From Levilactobacillus spicheri DSM 15429 (GTDB taxonomy: Bacteria > Bacillota > Bacilli > Lactobacillales > Lactobacillaceae): 64,000 nucleotides of DNA. Under the pieces are notes generated by a model. The model did no database searches, was not told the origin of the DNA, and saw only the letters and a list, made by a program, of their open reading frames with translations. Shown here in pieces: positions 8,856 through 16,730 of this stretch. Each line of letters begins with the position of its first letter. The stretch's first letter is position 1. The stretch is taken from the NCBI RefSeq assembly GCF_001435095.1, contig NZ_AZFC01000035.1, forward strand, positions 435,006 through 499,005. The letters are read 5' to 3'. A program made the position numbers and the translations under genes.

Positions 8856-9680
8856 TTACTTCAATTTCAGATTCCAAGCCGGGATGGACAGGCCATCGTA
8901 GGCTTTTTCAATGTTCTTCTTCGTGGCTTCGGTCTGGTAGGCCTTGATGATCTTCTTAAACGTGGCACTGTTCTTGTCCGACTTGTTGGCCGCGATGATG
9001 TTGATGTACGGCTTCGACGCCTTGTTGACCTTTTCTTGGAACAGGGCCTTCTTGGCGTTCAGCTTAGCACTGGCCGCAAATTCGTTGTTCACAACGGCCG
9101 CCGTGGCATCGGATAAGGACCGGGGCGTCTGGGCGGCGTCCATTGGAGTGATCTTCAGGTTCAACTTGTTTTGCGTGATGTTCTTCGGCGTTGGCAAAGC
9201 CACCTTGTCGTTGACCTTGATCAGTCCAGCGGATTCGAGCAGGTGCAGCGCCCGCCCTTCGTTGGTCGCGTCGTTTGGAATGGTGATCTGGTCACCCTTT
9301 TTGATCTGGGACACCTTGGTGATCTTCTTGGAGTACAGGCGTAACGGGGCTAAGTAGGTGTTGGCGATGGCCACGATGTGGGTCTTGTGGGCCTTGTTCC
9401 AAGTGTTCATGAAGTAGGTGTGCTGGAACGAGTTCAGGTCAACTTCGTGGTTCGTCAGTGCCGCGTTGGGCTGGTTGTAGTCCGTGAAGGTCACCAGCTT
9501 GATGTTGATGCCCTGCTTGGCCAACTTGGTCTTGATGGGTTTCCAGATTTTTTCATCGGTCCCCATGATGCCGACCTTGACCGTCTTGGTGCTGCTAGCC
9601 GACTTGCCACAACCGGCCACGATCAGCAATGGAATCAACAGTAAAAATAACCAGGCAAATTTCTTAAATGAATACTTCAT
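8856..9680 (-). CDS. metQ: MetQ-type methionine-binding lipoprotein (copy 1)
   Basis: 274 residues. Signal peptide with lipobox LIVAGC (lipidated Cys at about 23), then an NLPA-family binding domain beginning [13 protein letters not shown]. It delivers methionine to MetNI at the outer membrane face. Closely similar along its full length to the neighbouring copy at 9717-10535, so the two arose by tandem duplication. Spacing to metN is about 40 bases. Confidence 0.93.
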   Translation of the reverse strand: MKYSFKKFAWLFLLLIPLLIVAGCGKSASSTKTVKVGIMGTDEKIWKPIKTKLAKQGINIKLVTFTDYNQPNAALTNHEVDLNSFQHTYFMNTWNKAHKTHIVAIANTYLAPLRLYSKKITKVSQIKKGDQITIPNDATNEGRALHLLESAGLIKVNDKVALPTPKNITQNKLNLKITPMDAAQTPRSLSDATAAVVNNEFAASAKLNAKKALFQEKVNKASKPYINIIAANKSDKNSATFKKIIKAYQTEATKKNIEKAYDGLSIPAWNLKLK

Positions 9681-9716
9681 TATAAAGTCCCCTTTTCATG
9701 TGTCAATCTAATCCGT

Positions 9717-10535
9717 TTATTTTAGGTTCAGGTTCCAGGCCGGAATCGACAGGCCATCGTAAACCTTGGCGATGTTCTTCTTGTTGGCTGCGGTCTGGTA
9801 AGCCTTAGCGATCTTCTTGAAGGTCGCGTTGTTCTTGTCCGCCTTGTTGGTGGCCAGGATGTTGATGTACGGCCGCGAGTCCTGATTAACGGCTTCCTTG
9901 AAGAGCGCCTTCTTGGCGTCCAACTTGGCACTGGCCGCAAATTCGTTGTTCACCACGGCCGCCGTGGCGTCGGACAGTGACCGCGGCGTCTGGGCCGCGT
10001 CGACCGGCGTGATCTTCAGCTGCAGCTTGTTGGCCGTGATGTCCTTAGGCGTCGGCAAGCCGACCTTCGAATCGACCTTGATCAGTCCCGCCGAAGCCAG
10101 CAGGTGTAAAGCCCGTCCTTCGTTGGTGGCGTCATTAGGAATCGTGATCTGGTCGCCGCGCTTGATCTGGGACAACTTGGTGACCTTCTTGGAGTACAGC
10201 CGTAAGGGCGCCAGGTAGGTATCGGCAAAGGCCACGATGTGCGTCTTGTGGGCCTTGTTCCAGGTGTTCATGAAGTAGCGGTTCTGGAAGGAATTCAGGT
10301 CGATCTCGTGACTGGTCAACGCCGCGTTGGGTTGATTGTAATCCGTGAAGCTGACCAGCTTGATTTTGACGCCTTCCTTGGCCAACTTGGCCTTGATGGG
10401 CGTCCAAATCTTCTCATCACTACCCATGATGCCGACCTTGATGGTCTTTTGACTCGACTTCCCACAACCTGAGACGATTAATAATGGAATTAATAGCAGC
10501 ACCAGCCACGCAAACCGTTTAAACGATGTTTTCAT
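9717..10535 (-). CDS. MetQ-type methionine-binding lipoprotein (copy 2)
   Basis: 272 residues, lipobox LIVSGC, same architecture as the copy 36 bases downstream; most differences are conservative (VKVGIMGSDEKIW against [13 protein letters not shown]). It is the first gene after the T-box leader. The two may differ in preference (L-Met, D-Met, Met sulfoxide or Met peptides); that is inference. Confidence 0.92.
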   Translation of the reverse strand: MKTSFKRFAWLVLLLIPLLIVSGCGKSSQKTIKVGIMGSDEKIWTPIKAKLAKEGVKIKLVSFTDYNQPNAALTSHEIDLNSFQNRYFMNTWNKAHKTHIVAFADTYLAPLRLYSKKVTKLSQIKRGDQITIPNDATNEGRALHLLASAGLIKVDSKVGLPTPKDITANKLQLKITPVDAAQTPRSLSDATAAVVNNEFAASAKLDAKKALFKEAVNQDSRPYINILATNKADKNNATFKKIAKAYQTAANKKNIAKVYDGLSIPAWNLNLK

Positions 10536-10596
10536 ACACGAAACTCCCCTCAGCCATCCAGTATTGATGTTCTAATCTTCACGACGGAAACCGGAC

Positions 10597-10885
10597 CAAA
10601 AGAAAAAGTCCGCTCCTAACTTAATAGAAACGAACTTAGTCGTGGTACCATTCTAATTCAAATCGGCGCAAACCGACCCCTCATTAACACTCTTGGCCGT
10701 AGCCGCAAGTGCGTGCACGATAATGAGTGCCAGTCATCGTTGTCTAAGCCGCAGCCTCGACAGCGCCAATTCATCTCAGGCCATCTTCACCCCGGTGGTC
10801 GCTATCCGCTTGCAGCAAACTGCGGACTCTCTAGAAGCTTTACCAAGGGTTACTCTCCTGATCACATTGTTTCCGATCGCTTAAT
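10597..10885 (-). promoter_or_regulatory. T-box leader, probably methionine-specific
   Basis: About 290 nt of structured leader between the promoter and metQ. The T-box sequence reads AGAATGGTACCACG (plus-strand 10641-10655), a good match to the AGGGTGGNACCGCG consensus. Near the 5' end is AGAGAGT, typical of Stem I, and two ATG triplets (plus positions 10774-10776 and 10784-10786) fall where a specifier would be, consistent with Met. A hairpin followed by TTTTTC near 10597-10605 would be the terminator. Uncharged tRNA-Met would stabilise the antiterminator and turn the operon on. Confidence 0.85.
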
Positions 10886-10894
10886 TTACAAATT

Positions 10895-10923
10895 AGTCTA
10901 ATGCAACTTTAATTCGGTGTCAA
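10895..10923 (-). promoter_or_regulatory. Promoter of the T-box-metQQNI operon
   Basis: Minus-strand TTGACA (10918-10923) and TAGACT (10895-10900) separated by exactly 17 bases, just upstream of the T-box leader. Confidence 0.8.
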
Positions 10924-11043
10924 GCACAAGTCATTATAAAATATTTTATAGCAACCGGCGCGACCCGGATTGACGTTGTCCCTTCACCGTTATGGTTGAC
11001 CAAGCCGGGGCCATTTCCCGGCCATTCTCATAGTATTCTCATT

Positions 11044-11592
11044 TTACTGGTCGAGGATCTCGTCCCGCAAGATCCCGGCGGCCTTGAGAAACATATGGGT
11101 CACGACCGGGCCCACAAATTTACAGCCCCGGCGTTTCAGGTCCCGCGCGACGGCTGAGCCCATCGTCGACTGGTTCACGATCTCATCGCGACTGACCACG
11201 GGTAATAGCAGCGGCGTGCCGTGAACGAACTGCCAGAGATAGGCGGCAAAACTGCCAAACTCAGCTTGAATCTGCAAGATGGCCCGCGCATTTTGAATCG
11301 TGGCGCGAATCTTGCGCACGTTGCGAATCATCGCGGGGTCCCGCGCGATTCGTTCAACGTCGGCTTCGAGGTCGAGCTGCGCCACGCGGCGGATAGCCAT
11401 CTCGGCAAACACCCGGCGAAACACGGGGAGCTTGCTGGCGGCCGCTTGCCAACTCAGACCGACCTGGAACACCCCCACGGTCATCAGTTCAAACAGGATA
11501 TGGTCGTCGTGCGTGGGCGTGCCGAAGTAGGTGTCGTACTCCTGCACCCCATCGGTCTGCCACTGCCGGCCATCGTCTACCGCAATCGTCAT
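11044..11592 (-). CDS. Divergent DNA-3-methyladenine glycosylase I-like protein
   Basis: 182 residues related to Tag: ILFELMTVGVFQVGLSW corresponds to the Tag block with the catalytic Glu and 3-methyladenine pocket, and RRGCKFVGPVVTHMFLKAAG matches the conserved C-terminal block. Unlike the second Tag in this window (23386-23958), it lacks the N-terminal Cys and the C-terminal His/Cys that form the zinc site of canonical Tag. Length is otherwise normal. It may be a zinc-free or altered-specificity glycosylase. Confidence 0.8.
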   Translation of the reverse strand: MTIAVDDGRQWQTDGVQEYDTYFGTPTHDDHILFELMTVGVFQVGLSWQAAASKLPVFRRVFAEMAIRRVAQLDLEADVERIARDPAMIRNVRKIRATIQNARAILQIQAEFGSFAAYLWQFVHGTPLLLPVVSRDEIVNQSTMGSAVARDLKRRGCKFVGPVVTHMFLKAAGILRDEILDQ

Positions 11593-11694
11593 CTGCTCAC
11601 GTCCCCTTCCGTCCTCTCAGTGTAGCACGCGTAGGGGGCGGGCGGTAGCCTTGGCCGCAATTGACTAGAACCGCCGCTTCACGCCGGCGAGCAA

Positions 11695-11809
11695 GATGAC
11701 CGTGGTGGGCACGCCTGCGAAGCCCTGCACAAATCGCAGATCTCCGCAGCGCGGCCTTGATGTAAGCCGGCCCAAAACGCCGACTAACATCAATTTCACC
11801 ACGGTCATC
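11695..11809. repeat. Intergenic segment bounded by a 13-bp inverted repeat
   Basis: GATGACCGTGGTG at 11695-11707 and its exact reverse complement at 11797-11809 enclose about 90 bases of GC-rich non-coding DNA. There is no T run, so it is unlikely to be a terminator. It lies in a gene-free zone of about 600 bases that also holds a second, longer inverted repeat. Confidence 0.7.
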
Positions 11810-12032
11810 AAGTCGCCTCTGTTCCGCTCACACAGTGGTAATCCGTAAAACTGGTGGCAGACGTCGATTGCTTCCGCTCAGCCGGGCCGGACCGACCGAC
11901 AGAGCAACCCACCACCGCCATCACCGTTTTTTTCATCAACTAGGGGCGGTCATAAAACACAATCACCCATTGAAATGCTCATCCATTAAGAAGAATCCGG
12001 TTTAGTTGCTATGATCACTCATATCAGCTGGC

Positions 12033-12172
12033 GGGCCAGTCAGAAATGGGCTCAGGAGTGAAATTTGTGTTGGCCAGTGTTCTTTACCGGCCTAGACAAA
12101 GGTCGGTCTTCAAGACCTGGGCTTGGGCTTGAAGCCGTGCCCACCCCGTTCCAGCCCATTTCTGACTGGCCC
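12033..12172. repeat. 140-bp element with perfect 20-bp terminal inverted repeats
   Basis: The 20 bases at 12033-12052 (beginning GGGCCAGTCAG) are exactly repeated in inverse orientation at 12153-12172. Smaller palindromes (for example GGTCTT-C-AAGACC) lie inside. The element sits just downstream of oppA. The arrangement resembles a miniature inverted-repeat element or an intergenic palindromic unit; no target duplication was obvious at the ends. Confidence 0.75.
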
Positions 12173-12209
12173 AGAAGCGCTGAATCCTCTAAGTGCGTCT
12201 TTTACAGCC

Positions 12210-13853
12210 CTACTTAATATAAGCGTACTTGTAGCTCCATTGCGTGCCGGCGGTGTTGTGGATGATGCCCTTGACGTTGGTCCGTTGCAGGTACGCGTAG
12301 TCGGCCTGGTACAGCGGCGTGAAGCTCTGCGTCTTGTTGATCAGCTTGGCCGCCTGCACCATGTCCTCCCAGCGCCGCTCAGGGTTCGCGGCGTCCTGGT
12401 TCTGGGCCCGTTGAATCAGGTTATCGTAGGTCTTGTTCGACCACTTCCCGTAGTTCAGCGAGTTCGAGCTGACCGGAATCTGCATAAACGAGATCGGGTC
12501 GTTGAAGTCCGCGCCCCAGTGTGACAGGTAGATGTCAAAGTCGCCGTTTTGCGACCGTTGTTGGGCCACCTGGGCGGGCACGTTTTGAATGTTCAGCTTG
12601 AAGCCCGGCAGCGTCTTCTCCAGTTGCCCCTTGAGGTACTGGGTCACGGTGCTGGCCATCGGGTCGTCGTTACCGGCCAAGATGCTCAGCGTGACGGTCT
12701 TGGTGCCCAGTTGTTTCTGTGCGGCCGCCCACTTCTGCTTTGCCAGCTGCGGGTTGTAGGTCGTGGTGTTCTTGACCGCCTGCTCCGTCGCGAAGTCCTT
12801 GCCCGTCTTGGGGTTCTTGGCCAAACCGCTGGTCACGAAGCCGGTCGGCGTCACGGACCCATCCCCCAAGACCTTCTTGGTCAGCTCGGCGCGGTTCAGG
12901 GACAGCGCAATCGCCTGGCGCAGGTTCTGGTTGCTGAGCTGCTTGCGCTTGGTGGCGTCCGTATCCTTAAAGTTGTACTTCAGGTGAATCATGATGGAGT
13001 ACGGGTACTCCTTGAAGGCGGCGTTGTTCTTGTAGTTCTTGACTTGCTCGTTCGACAACTGGGCGAAGTCGAGTTTCTTATTCTGGTAAAGTCCCAAGCC
13101 GGTCTGCGGGTTCGCCACGACCTGGTAGTTGATCTTCTGCAGCTTCACGACCTTGTGATCCCAGTACTGGTTGTTCTTGACGAAGGACCAGGTGTTGCCC
13201 GTCCCCTTCCAGCCCTGGATCTTAAACGGTCCACTGTAGACCATGTACTGTGACTTGGTCGCGTACTTCTTACCGTACTTGTCCACGACCTTTTGGTTCT
13301 GCGGCGCAAACAGCGGGTAGGCCATCAGGATCTTAAAGTAGGCCATCGGCTTATCCAGCTGGATCACGACCGTCCGCCGGTTCTTCGCGTGGATGCCGAT
13401 GGTGTCCGGGTCGGCCTTGCCGGCGATGATCTTGTCGGCGCCCTTGATGCCCGAGAAGAGGTAGGTGTACGTCGACTTGGTGGCCGGCGTCAACGTCCGC
13501 CGCCAGGAATACACGAAGTCCTGCGCGGTGATGGAATCCCCGTTGCTCCACTTGGCGTTGTCCCGAATGTGGAACGTCCAGGTCTTTTGGTCCGCAGAGA
13601 CCTTCGCCGAATCGGCCAAACCAGGCGCGACTTTCCCGTCTTTGCCCAGACGGTAGAAACTTTCAAAGACGTTCCCCGTTTGCCCGTAGCCGGTGGCTTT
13701 GGCTAAATCAATCGTGTCAAGAGCGGCCGTCGCCGGCAGGTTTAAGTCCTGCTTGGGCTTTGCCGTCGTCTTCGATTGGCCACAAGCAGCCAGGCCCAGG
13801 CCCAACACAACCACTGCTGTCACTAATCCAATACCGGTCCATTTTCTCATCAT
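12210..13853 (-). CDS. Oligopeptide ABC transporter substrate-binding lipoprotein (OppA family)
   Basis: 547 residues; signal peptide with a lipobox ending LAAC (Cys at about 24), then the SBP family 5 fold (DLNLPATAALDTIDLAKATG and WTFHIRDNAKWSNGD are typical). It binds peptides outside the cell and hands them to an Opp permease; no opp permease or ATPase gene is adjacent, so it is an orphan binding protein serving a complex elsewhere. GAGGAG precedes ATGATG. Its long upstream region holds a Cys-rich leader ORF and hairpins that may control it. Confidence 0.88.
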   Translation of the reverse strand: MMRKWTGIGLVTAVVVLGLGLAACGQSKTTAKPKQDLNLPATAALDTIDLAKATGYGQTGNVFESFYRLGKDGKVAPGLADSAKVSADQKTWTFHIRDNAKWSNGDSITAQDFVYSWRRTLTPATKSTYTYLFSGIKGADKIIAGKADPDTIGIHAKNRRTVVIQLDKPMAYFKILMAYPLFAPQNQKVVDKYGKKYATKSQYMVYSGPFKIQGWKGTGNTWSFVKNNQYWDHKVVKLQKINYQVVANPQTGLGLYQNKKLDFAQLSNEQVKNYKNNAAFKEYPYSIMIHLKYNFKDTDATKRKQLSNQNLRQAIALSLNRAELTKKVLGDGSVTPTGFVTSGLAKNPKTGKDFATEQAVKNTTTYNPQLAKQKWAAAQKQLGTKTVTLSILAGNDDPMASTVTQYLKGQLEKTLPGFKLNIQNVPAQVAQQRSQNGDFDIYLSHWGADFNDPISFMQIPVSSNSLNYGKWSNKTYDNLIQRAQNQDAANPERRWEDMVQAAKLINKTQSFTPLYQADYAYLQRTNVKGIIHNTAGTQWSYKYAYIK

Positions 13854-13952
13854 TGATTTCTCCTCTGTTTATTCCTCAAATTAGGTGTCTCCAGCCAGTC
13901 CCGGCCGGCAATGTCAGGCCCCACCCGCGTGGACAAATCGCCAGTGGTGCCA

Positions 13953-14002
13953 GCCCCTGCCGTGCCCCGTTGGTGTCCAAGCCAACGGGGGACGGCAGGG
14001 CC
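13953..14002 (-). repeat. Long GC-rich hairpin in the oppA leader
   Basis: About 21 bases at 13953-13973 and 13982-14002 pair almost perfectly around an 8-base loop. No T run follows, so it is not a simple terminator. It lies between the attenuator-like terminator (14046-14094) and the oppA ribosome binding site and could stabilise the processed oppA mRNA end or slow polymerase. Confidence 0.65.
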
Positions 14003-14045
14003 ATTTCCGGTCTCCGAAACCGCACAATCAACGCATTTAACGACA

Positions 14046-14094
14046 AAAAACGGGTATTCCCCACGCTCACACGTGAGAAATACCCGCCGTTATT
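14046..14094 (-). terminator. Terminator (candidate attenuator) after the leader ORF
   Basis: On the minus strand CGGGTATT pairs with AATACCCG; an inner CTCAC-GT-GTGAG helix extends the structure, and six T follow directly. It begins about 20 bases after the stop codon of the 35-codon leader ORF and about 190 bases before oppA, an attenuator-like arrangement. Confidence 0.8.
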
Positions 14095-14115
14095 GACTCG
14101 TCAACTATGTAGGTG

Positions 14116-14223
14116 CTACGAGTTCGGCTGGGAAATCACGGATGAACGCAACGCAAAAAGGCACACGTTACATTCGCAACATGCGGCAGCCGTAGCTTGA
14201 ACTTGACGGTTAGCACTGATCAT
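14116..14223 (-). CDS. 35-residue Cys-rich leader peptide (putative)
   Basis: ATG at 14223 follows a strong GGGAGG; the peptide has four Cys within seven residues (CCECNVC, residues 15-21), then LFALR and a Ser-rich tail. A promoter with 17-bp spacing lies upstream and a terminator just after the stop, so it forms a complete small transcription unit. The clustered Cys codons suggest ribosome stalling when charged tRNA-Cys is scarce, i.e. a leader peptide regulating downstream oppA. Alternatives are a secreted Cys-rich peptide or a metal-binding micro-protein, but there is no signal sequence. No homologue is known to me. Confidence 0.6.
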   Translation of the reverse strand: MISANRQVQATAAACCECNVCLFALRSSVISQPNS

Positions 14224-14233
14224 CGTGATTTCC
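14131..14233 (-). promoter_or_regulatory. Inverted repeat pairing the leader ORF start with its own 3' end
   Basis: The 14 bases covering part of the leader's ribosome binding site and start codon (14220-14233) are complementary to 14131-14144 near the end of the same ORF, with one bulged base. Pairing would hide the ribosome binding site and ATG; a translating or stalled ribosome would keep the arms apart. A second small helix, ACTCGT with ACGAGT, spans the stop codon. Confidence 0.6.
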
Positions 14234-14275
14234 TCCCTTACTGTTTTTTCGTTAATTGCTGGATAGCACTTTCTT

Positions 14276-14304
14276 AAAGTAACCCACTTCGTTTTGTTTG
14301 TCAA
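14276..14304 (-). promoter_or_regulatory. Promoter of the leader ORF / oppA unit
   Basis: Minus-strand TTGACA (14299-14304) and TACTTT (14276-14281) with exactly 17 bases between, about 50 bases upstream of the leader ORF ATG. Confidence 0.7.
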
Positions 14305-14318
14305 AACATTTGTCCGCG

Positions 14319-14360
14319 TTCCGGAAAAAAGTGTCATCTCCGGAATGAAAACGGTATACT
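14319..14360 (+). promoter_or_regulatory. Promoter of the GH3 gene with two TCCGGA sites
   Basis: TGTCAT (14332-14337) and TATACT (14355-14360) with a 17-bp spacer, 36 bases before the GH3 ATG. Two TCCGGAA copies (14320-14326 and 14339-14345), 19 bases apart, flank the -35 and look like repressor sites. Confidence 0.5.
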
Positions 14361-14396
14361 GGTATTAAGTTGACTTAGTAGAAAGGATTTGAACGT

Positions 14397-16658
14397 ATGG
14401 ACATCGAAAAGACATTGGCGGACCTCACCCTTGAGGAAAAGGCCGCTTTAGTTTCGGGTAAACATAATTGGTACACGGCCACCATTGACCGGTTAGATCT
14501 TCCCACCTTGATGATGACGGACGGTCCCTCCGGCCTGCGCAAGCAGGATCCGGACGCCGGCGCGAACGACCTGAACAACTCCGTTCAGGCTATCACCTAC
14601 CCCGCCGCCGCGCTCAGTGCCAGCACGTGGAACCAACCGTTAATGCACCAGTTGGGTGAACATTTAGGTGCCGAAGCCCGGGCCGAACAGGTCAGCCTGT
14701 TGCTGGGCCCCGGGGTCAACCTCAAGCGGTCCCCACTGGGCGGTCGAAACTTTGAATATCTTTCCGAAGATCCCCTGGTCGCCGGCAAGCTCGGCAGCGC
14801 CTACGTTCAAGGGGTCCAGTCCCAACACGTGGGGGTCTCCGTCAAGCACTTCGCCGCGAACAACCGGGAAAATCAACGGTTCACGGCCTCCAGTGACATG
14901 TCGCAACGGACCTTGCGGGAACTCTACCTGCGGACCTTCGAAACCATCGTCAAGACGGCCCACCCCGCGACGCTGATGACCTCGTACAACAAGATCAACG
15001 GCACGCTGAACTCCCAAAACAAGCGTCTGCTCCGCGAAATTCTCCGCGATGAATGGGGCTTCCACGGCGCCGTCATGTCCGATTGGGGCGCCGTGGCCGA
15101 TCACGCCGCCGCGTTACGGGCCGGTTTGGACCTCGAGATGCCCGGCAAGGGTCAGGCCTCGATCGACGAAATCATTCGCGCGGTCGAGACCGGTGAACTG
15201 GACGAAGGGACCCTCGACAAGGCCGTGCGGCACATGCTCCACCTGCTCCGCGACTGGGAGGCCGCACCGCAGGCTGGTCGCTACGACCACCACGCCCACC
15301 ACGAATTTGCCCGGAAGATGGCCGACGACGGGATTGTCCTGCTCAAGAACGACGACCAGGAGCTGCCCCTCAAGCCAGCCGCCGCTGGCAAGGTCGTCAT
15401 CATCGGCGAACTGGCCGACAAGCCCCGGTACCAAGGGGCCGGCAGTTCCCACGTCAACCCGAGTGAGCTGACCACGCCGCTGGCCGCGCTGAAGGATAGC
15501 GGGTTGAACGCCGACTACTATCCGGGTTACCACCTGAACGAGGACGAGACCAACGACGACCTGGCCGACCAAGCGTTAGCCGCCGCCCAGGACGCCGATC
15601 ACGTCATCGTCTTCGCCGGCTACCCGGCCAGCGCCGAATCCGAAGGGTTTGACAAGAACTCCCTGATGCTGCCCGAAAATCAGACGGACCTCATCGGGAG
15701 CCTGGCCAAGGTCAACGCCCACACCACGGTCGTCCTGCAAAACGGCTCGGCTGTTGAAATGCCGTGGATCAACACCGTGGCCGCCGTGGTCGAAACCTAC
15801 CTGGCCGGTGAAGCCGTGGGTGAAGCCACCTGGGACATCATCACCGGTAAGGTCAACCCATCCGGGCACCTGGCCGAGACCTTCCCATTACGGCTCACCG
15901 ACACGCCGATGGCCCCGACCTTTGGCCAAGACCCGCATCACGAATACTACTCCGAAGGCATCTTCATGGGCTACCGCTACTACGACACCCACGAGATGCA
16001 CGTACTCTTCCCGTTTGGTCACGGCCTGAGCTACACCACCTTCGAGTACACCGATCTGCACGTCGACGGCAACGCCCGCGGCGCGACCATCAGCTTCAAC
16101 GTCACCAATACCGGTGACGTGGCGGGGCAAGCCGTGCCACAACTCTACGTGGCGAACCACGCGTCCCACGCGCCGATGCCGACCAAGGAACTGCGCGCCT
16201 TCACCAAGATCGCCGTGGCCCCCGGCGAGACCAAGCCGGTCACCCTGCACCTCAGTCGGCGGGACTTCAGCTGGTGGTGCGAACGCAACCACCGTTGGCA
16301 AGCCGACACGGGCGACTACGAGATCATGGTCGGGGCCTCATCCCGTGACATGCGGTTGCAGACCAAGCTCAGCATGGACTTCGAGAACTCCCCGGCACCC
16401 GTGACCAGCGAGACCTACCTGACGACCATCGTGCAGGACCCCGAACTGCTGGCCATCTTCAAGCAAACGGTTATCCAACCGCTCGCCAACGAAGGCGACG
16501 GTAGCGGGAATCCGTTCGTGGCGACCGATGAGAACGGGGAAGCCGTGGCCCTCAAGGACCGGATGTTCCTCAACATGCCGTTACGGGCGGTCGTTGCCCT
16601 GGGGACCTCCCGGCAATTGATCCACCACTTTATCCACGAAGCCAATCAAAATCGCTAA
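14397..16658 (+). CDS. GH3 family beta-glucosidase / beta-glycosidase
   Basis: 753 residues, intracellular (no signal peptide). N-terminal GH3 TIM barrel with KHFAANN and the nucleophile Asp in VMSDWGAV (about residue 226), then the C-terminal alpha/beta sandwich and a fibronectin type III-like domain (about 550-640; NVTNTGDVAGQAVPQLYV). Hydrolyses terminal beta-linked glucose or related sugars from oligosaccharides or plant glycosides. AGAAAGGA precedes the ATG. It stands alone between a divergent leader/oppA unit and a terminator; no sugar transporter is adjacent. Confidence 0.93.
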   Translation: MDIEKTLADLTLEEKAALVSGKHNWYTATIDRLDLPTLMMTDGPSGLRKQDPDAGANDLNNSVQAITYPAAALSASTWNQPLMHQLGEHLGAEARAEQVSLLLGPGVNLKRSPLGGRNFEYLSEDPLVAGKLGSAYVQGVQSQHVGVSVKHFAANNRENQRFTASSDMSQRTLRELYLRTFETIVKTAHPATLMTSYNKINGTLNSQNKRLLREILRDEWGFHGAVMSDWGAVADHAAALRAGLDLEMPGKGQASIDEIIRAVETGELDEGTLDKAVRHMLHLLRDWEAAPQAGRYDHHAHHEFARKMADDGIVLLKNDDQELPLKPAAAGKVVIIGELADKPRYQGAGSSHVNPSELTTPLAALKDSGLNADYYPGYHLNEDETNDDLADQALAAAQDADHVIVFAGYPASAESEGFDKNSLMLPENQTDLIGSLAKVNAHTTVVLQNGSAVEMPWINTVAAVVETYLAGEAVGEATWDIITGKVNPSGHLAETFPLRLTDTPMAPTFGQDPHHEYYSEGIFMGYRYYDTHEMHVLFPFGHGLSYTTFEYTDLHVDGNARGATISFNVTNTGDVAGQAVPQLYVANHASHAPMPTKELRAFTKIAVAPGETKPVTLHLSRRDFSWWCERNHRWQADTGDYEIMVGASSRDMRLQTKLSMDFENSPAPVTSETYLTTIVQDPELLAIFKQTVIQPLANEGDGSGNPFVATDENGEAVALKDRMFLNMPLRAVVALGTSRQLIHHFIHEANQNR

Positions 16659-16670
16659 CAAGCGCTTCAC

Positions 16671-16711
16671 CAAAACGGACGTCCGGCCAAGTTGCCGAGC
16701 GTCCGTTTTTA
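16671..16711. terminator. Bidirectional terminator after the GH3 gene
   Basis: AAAACGGACG and CGTCCGTTTTT form the stem; A/T runs on both sides serve the GH3 gene (+) and the converging choloylglycine hydrolase gene (-). Confidence 0.85.
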
Positions 16712-16730
16712 GGTGTCTATTCTGCGCAGG

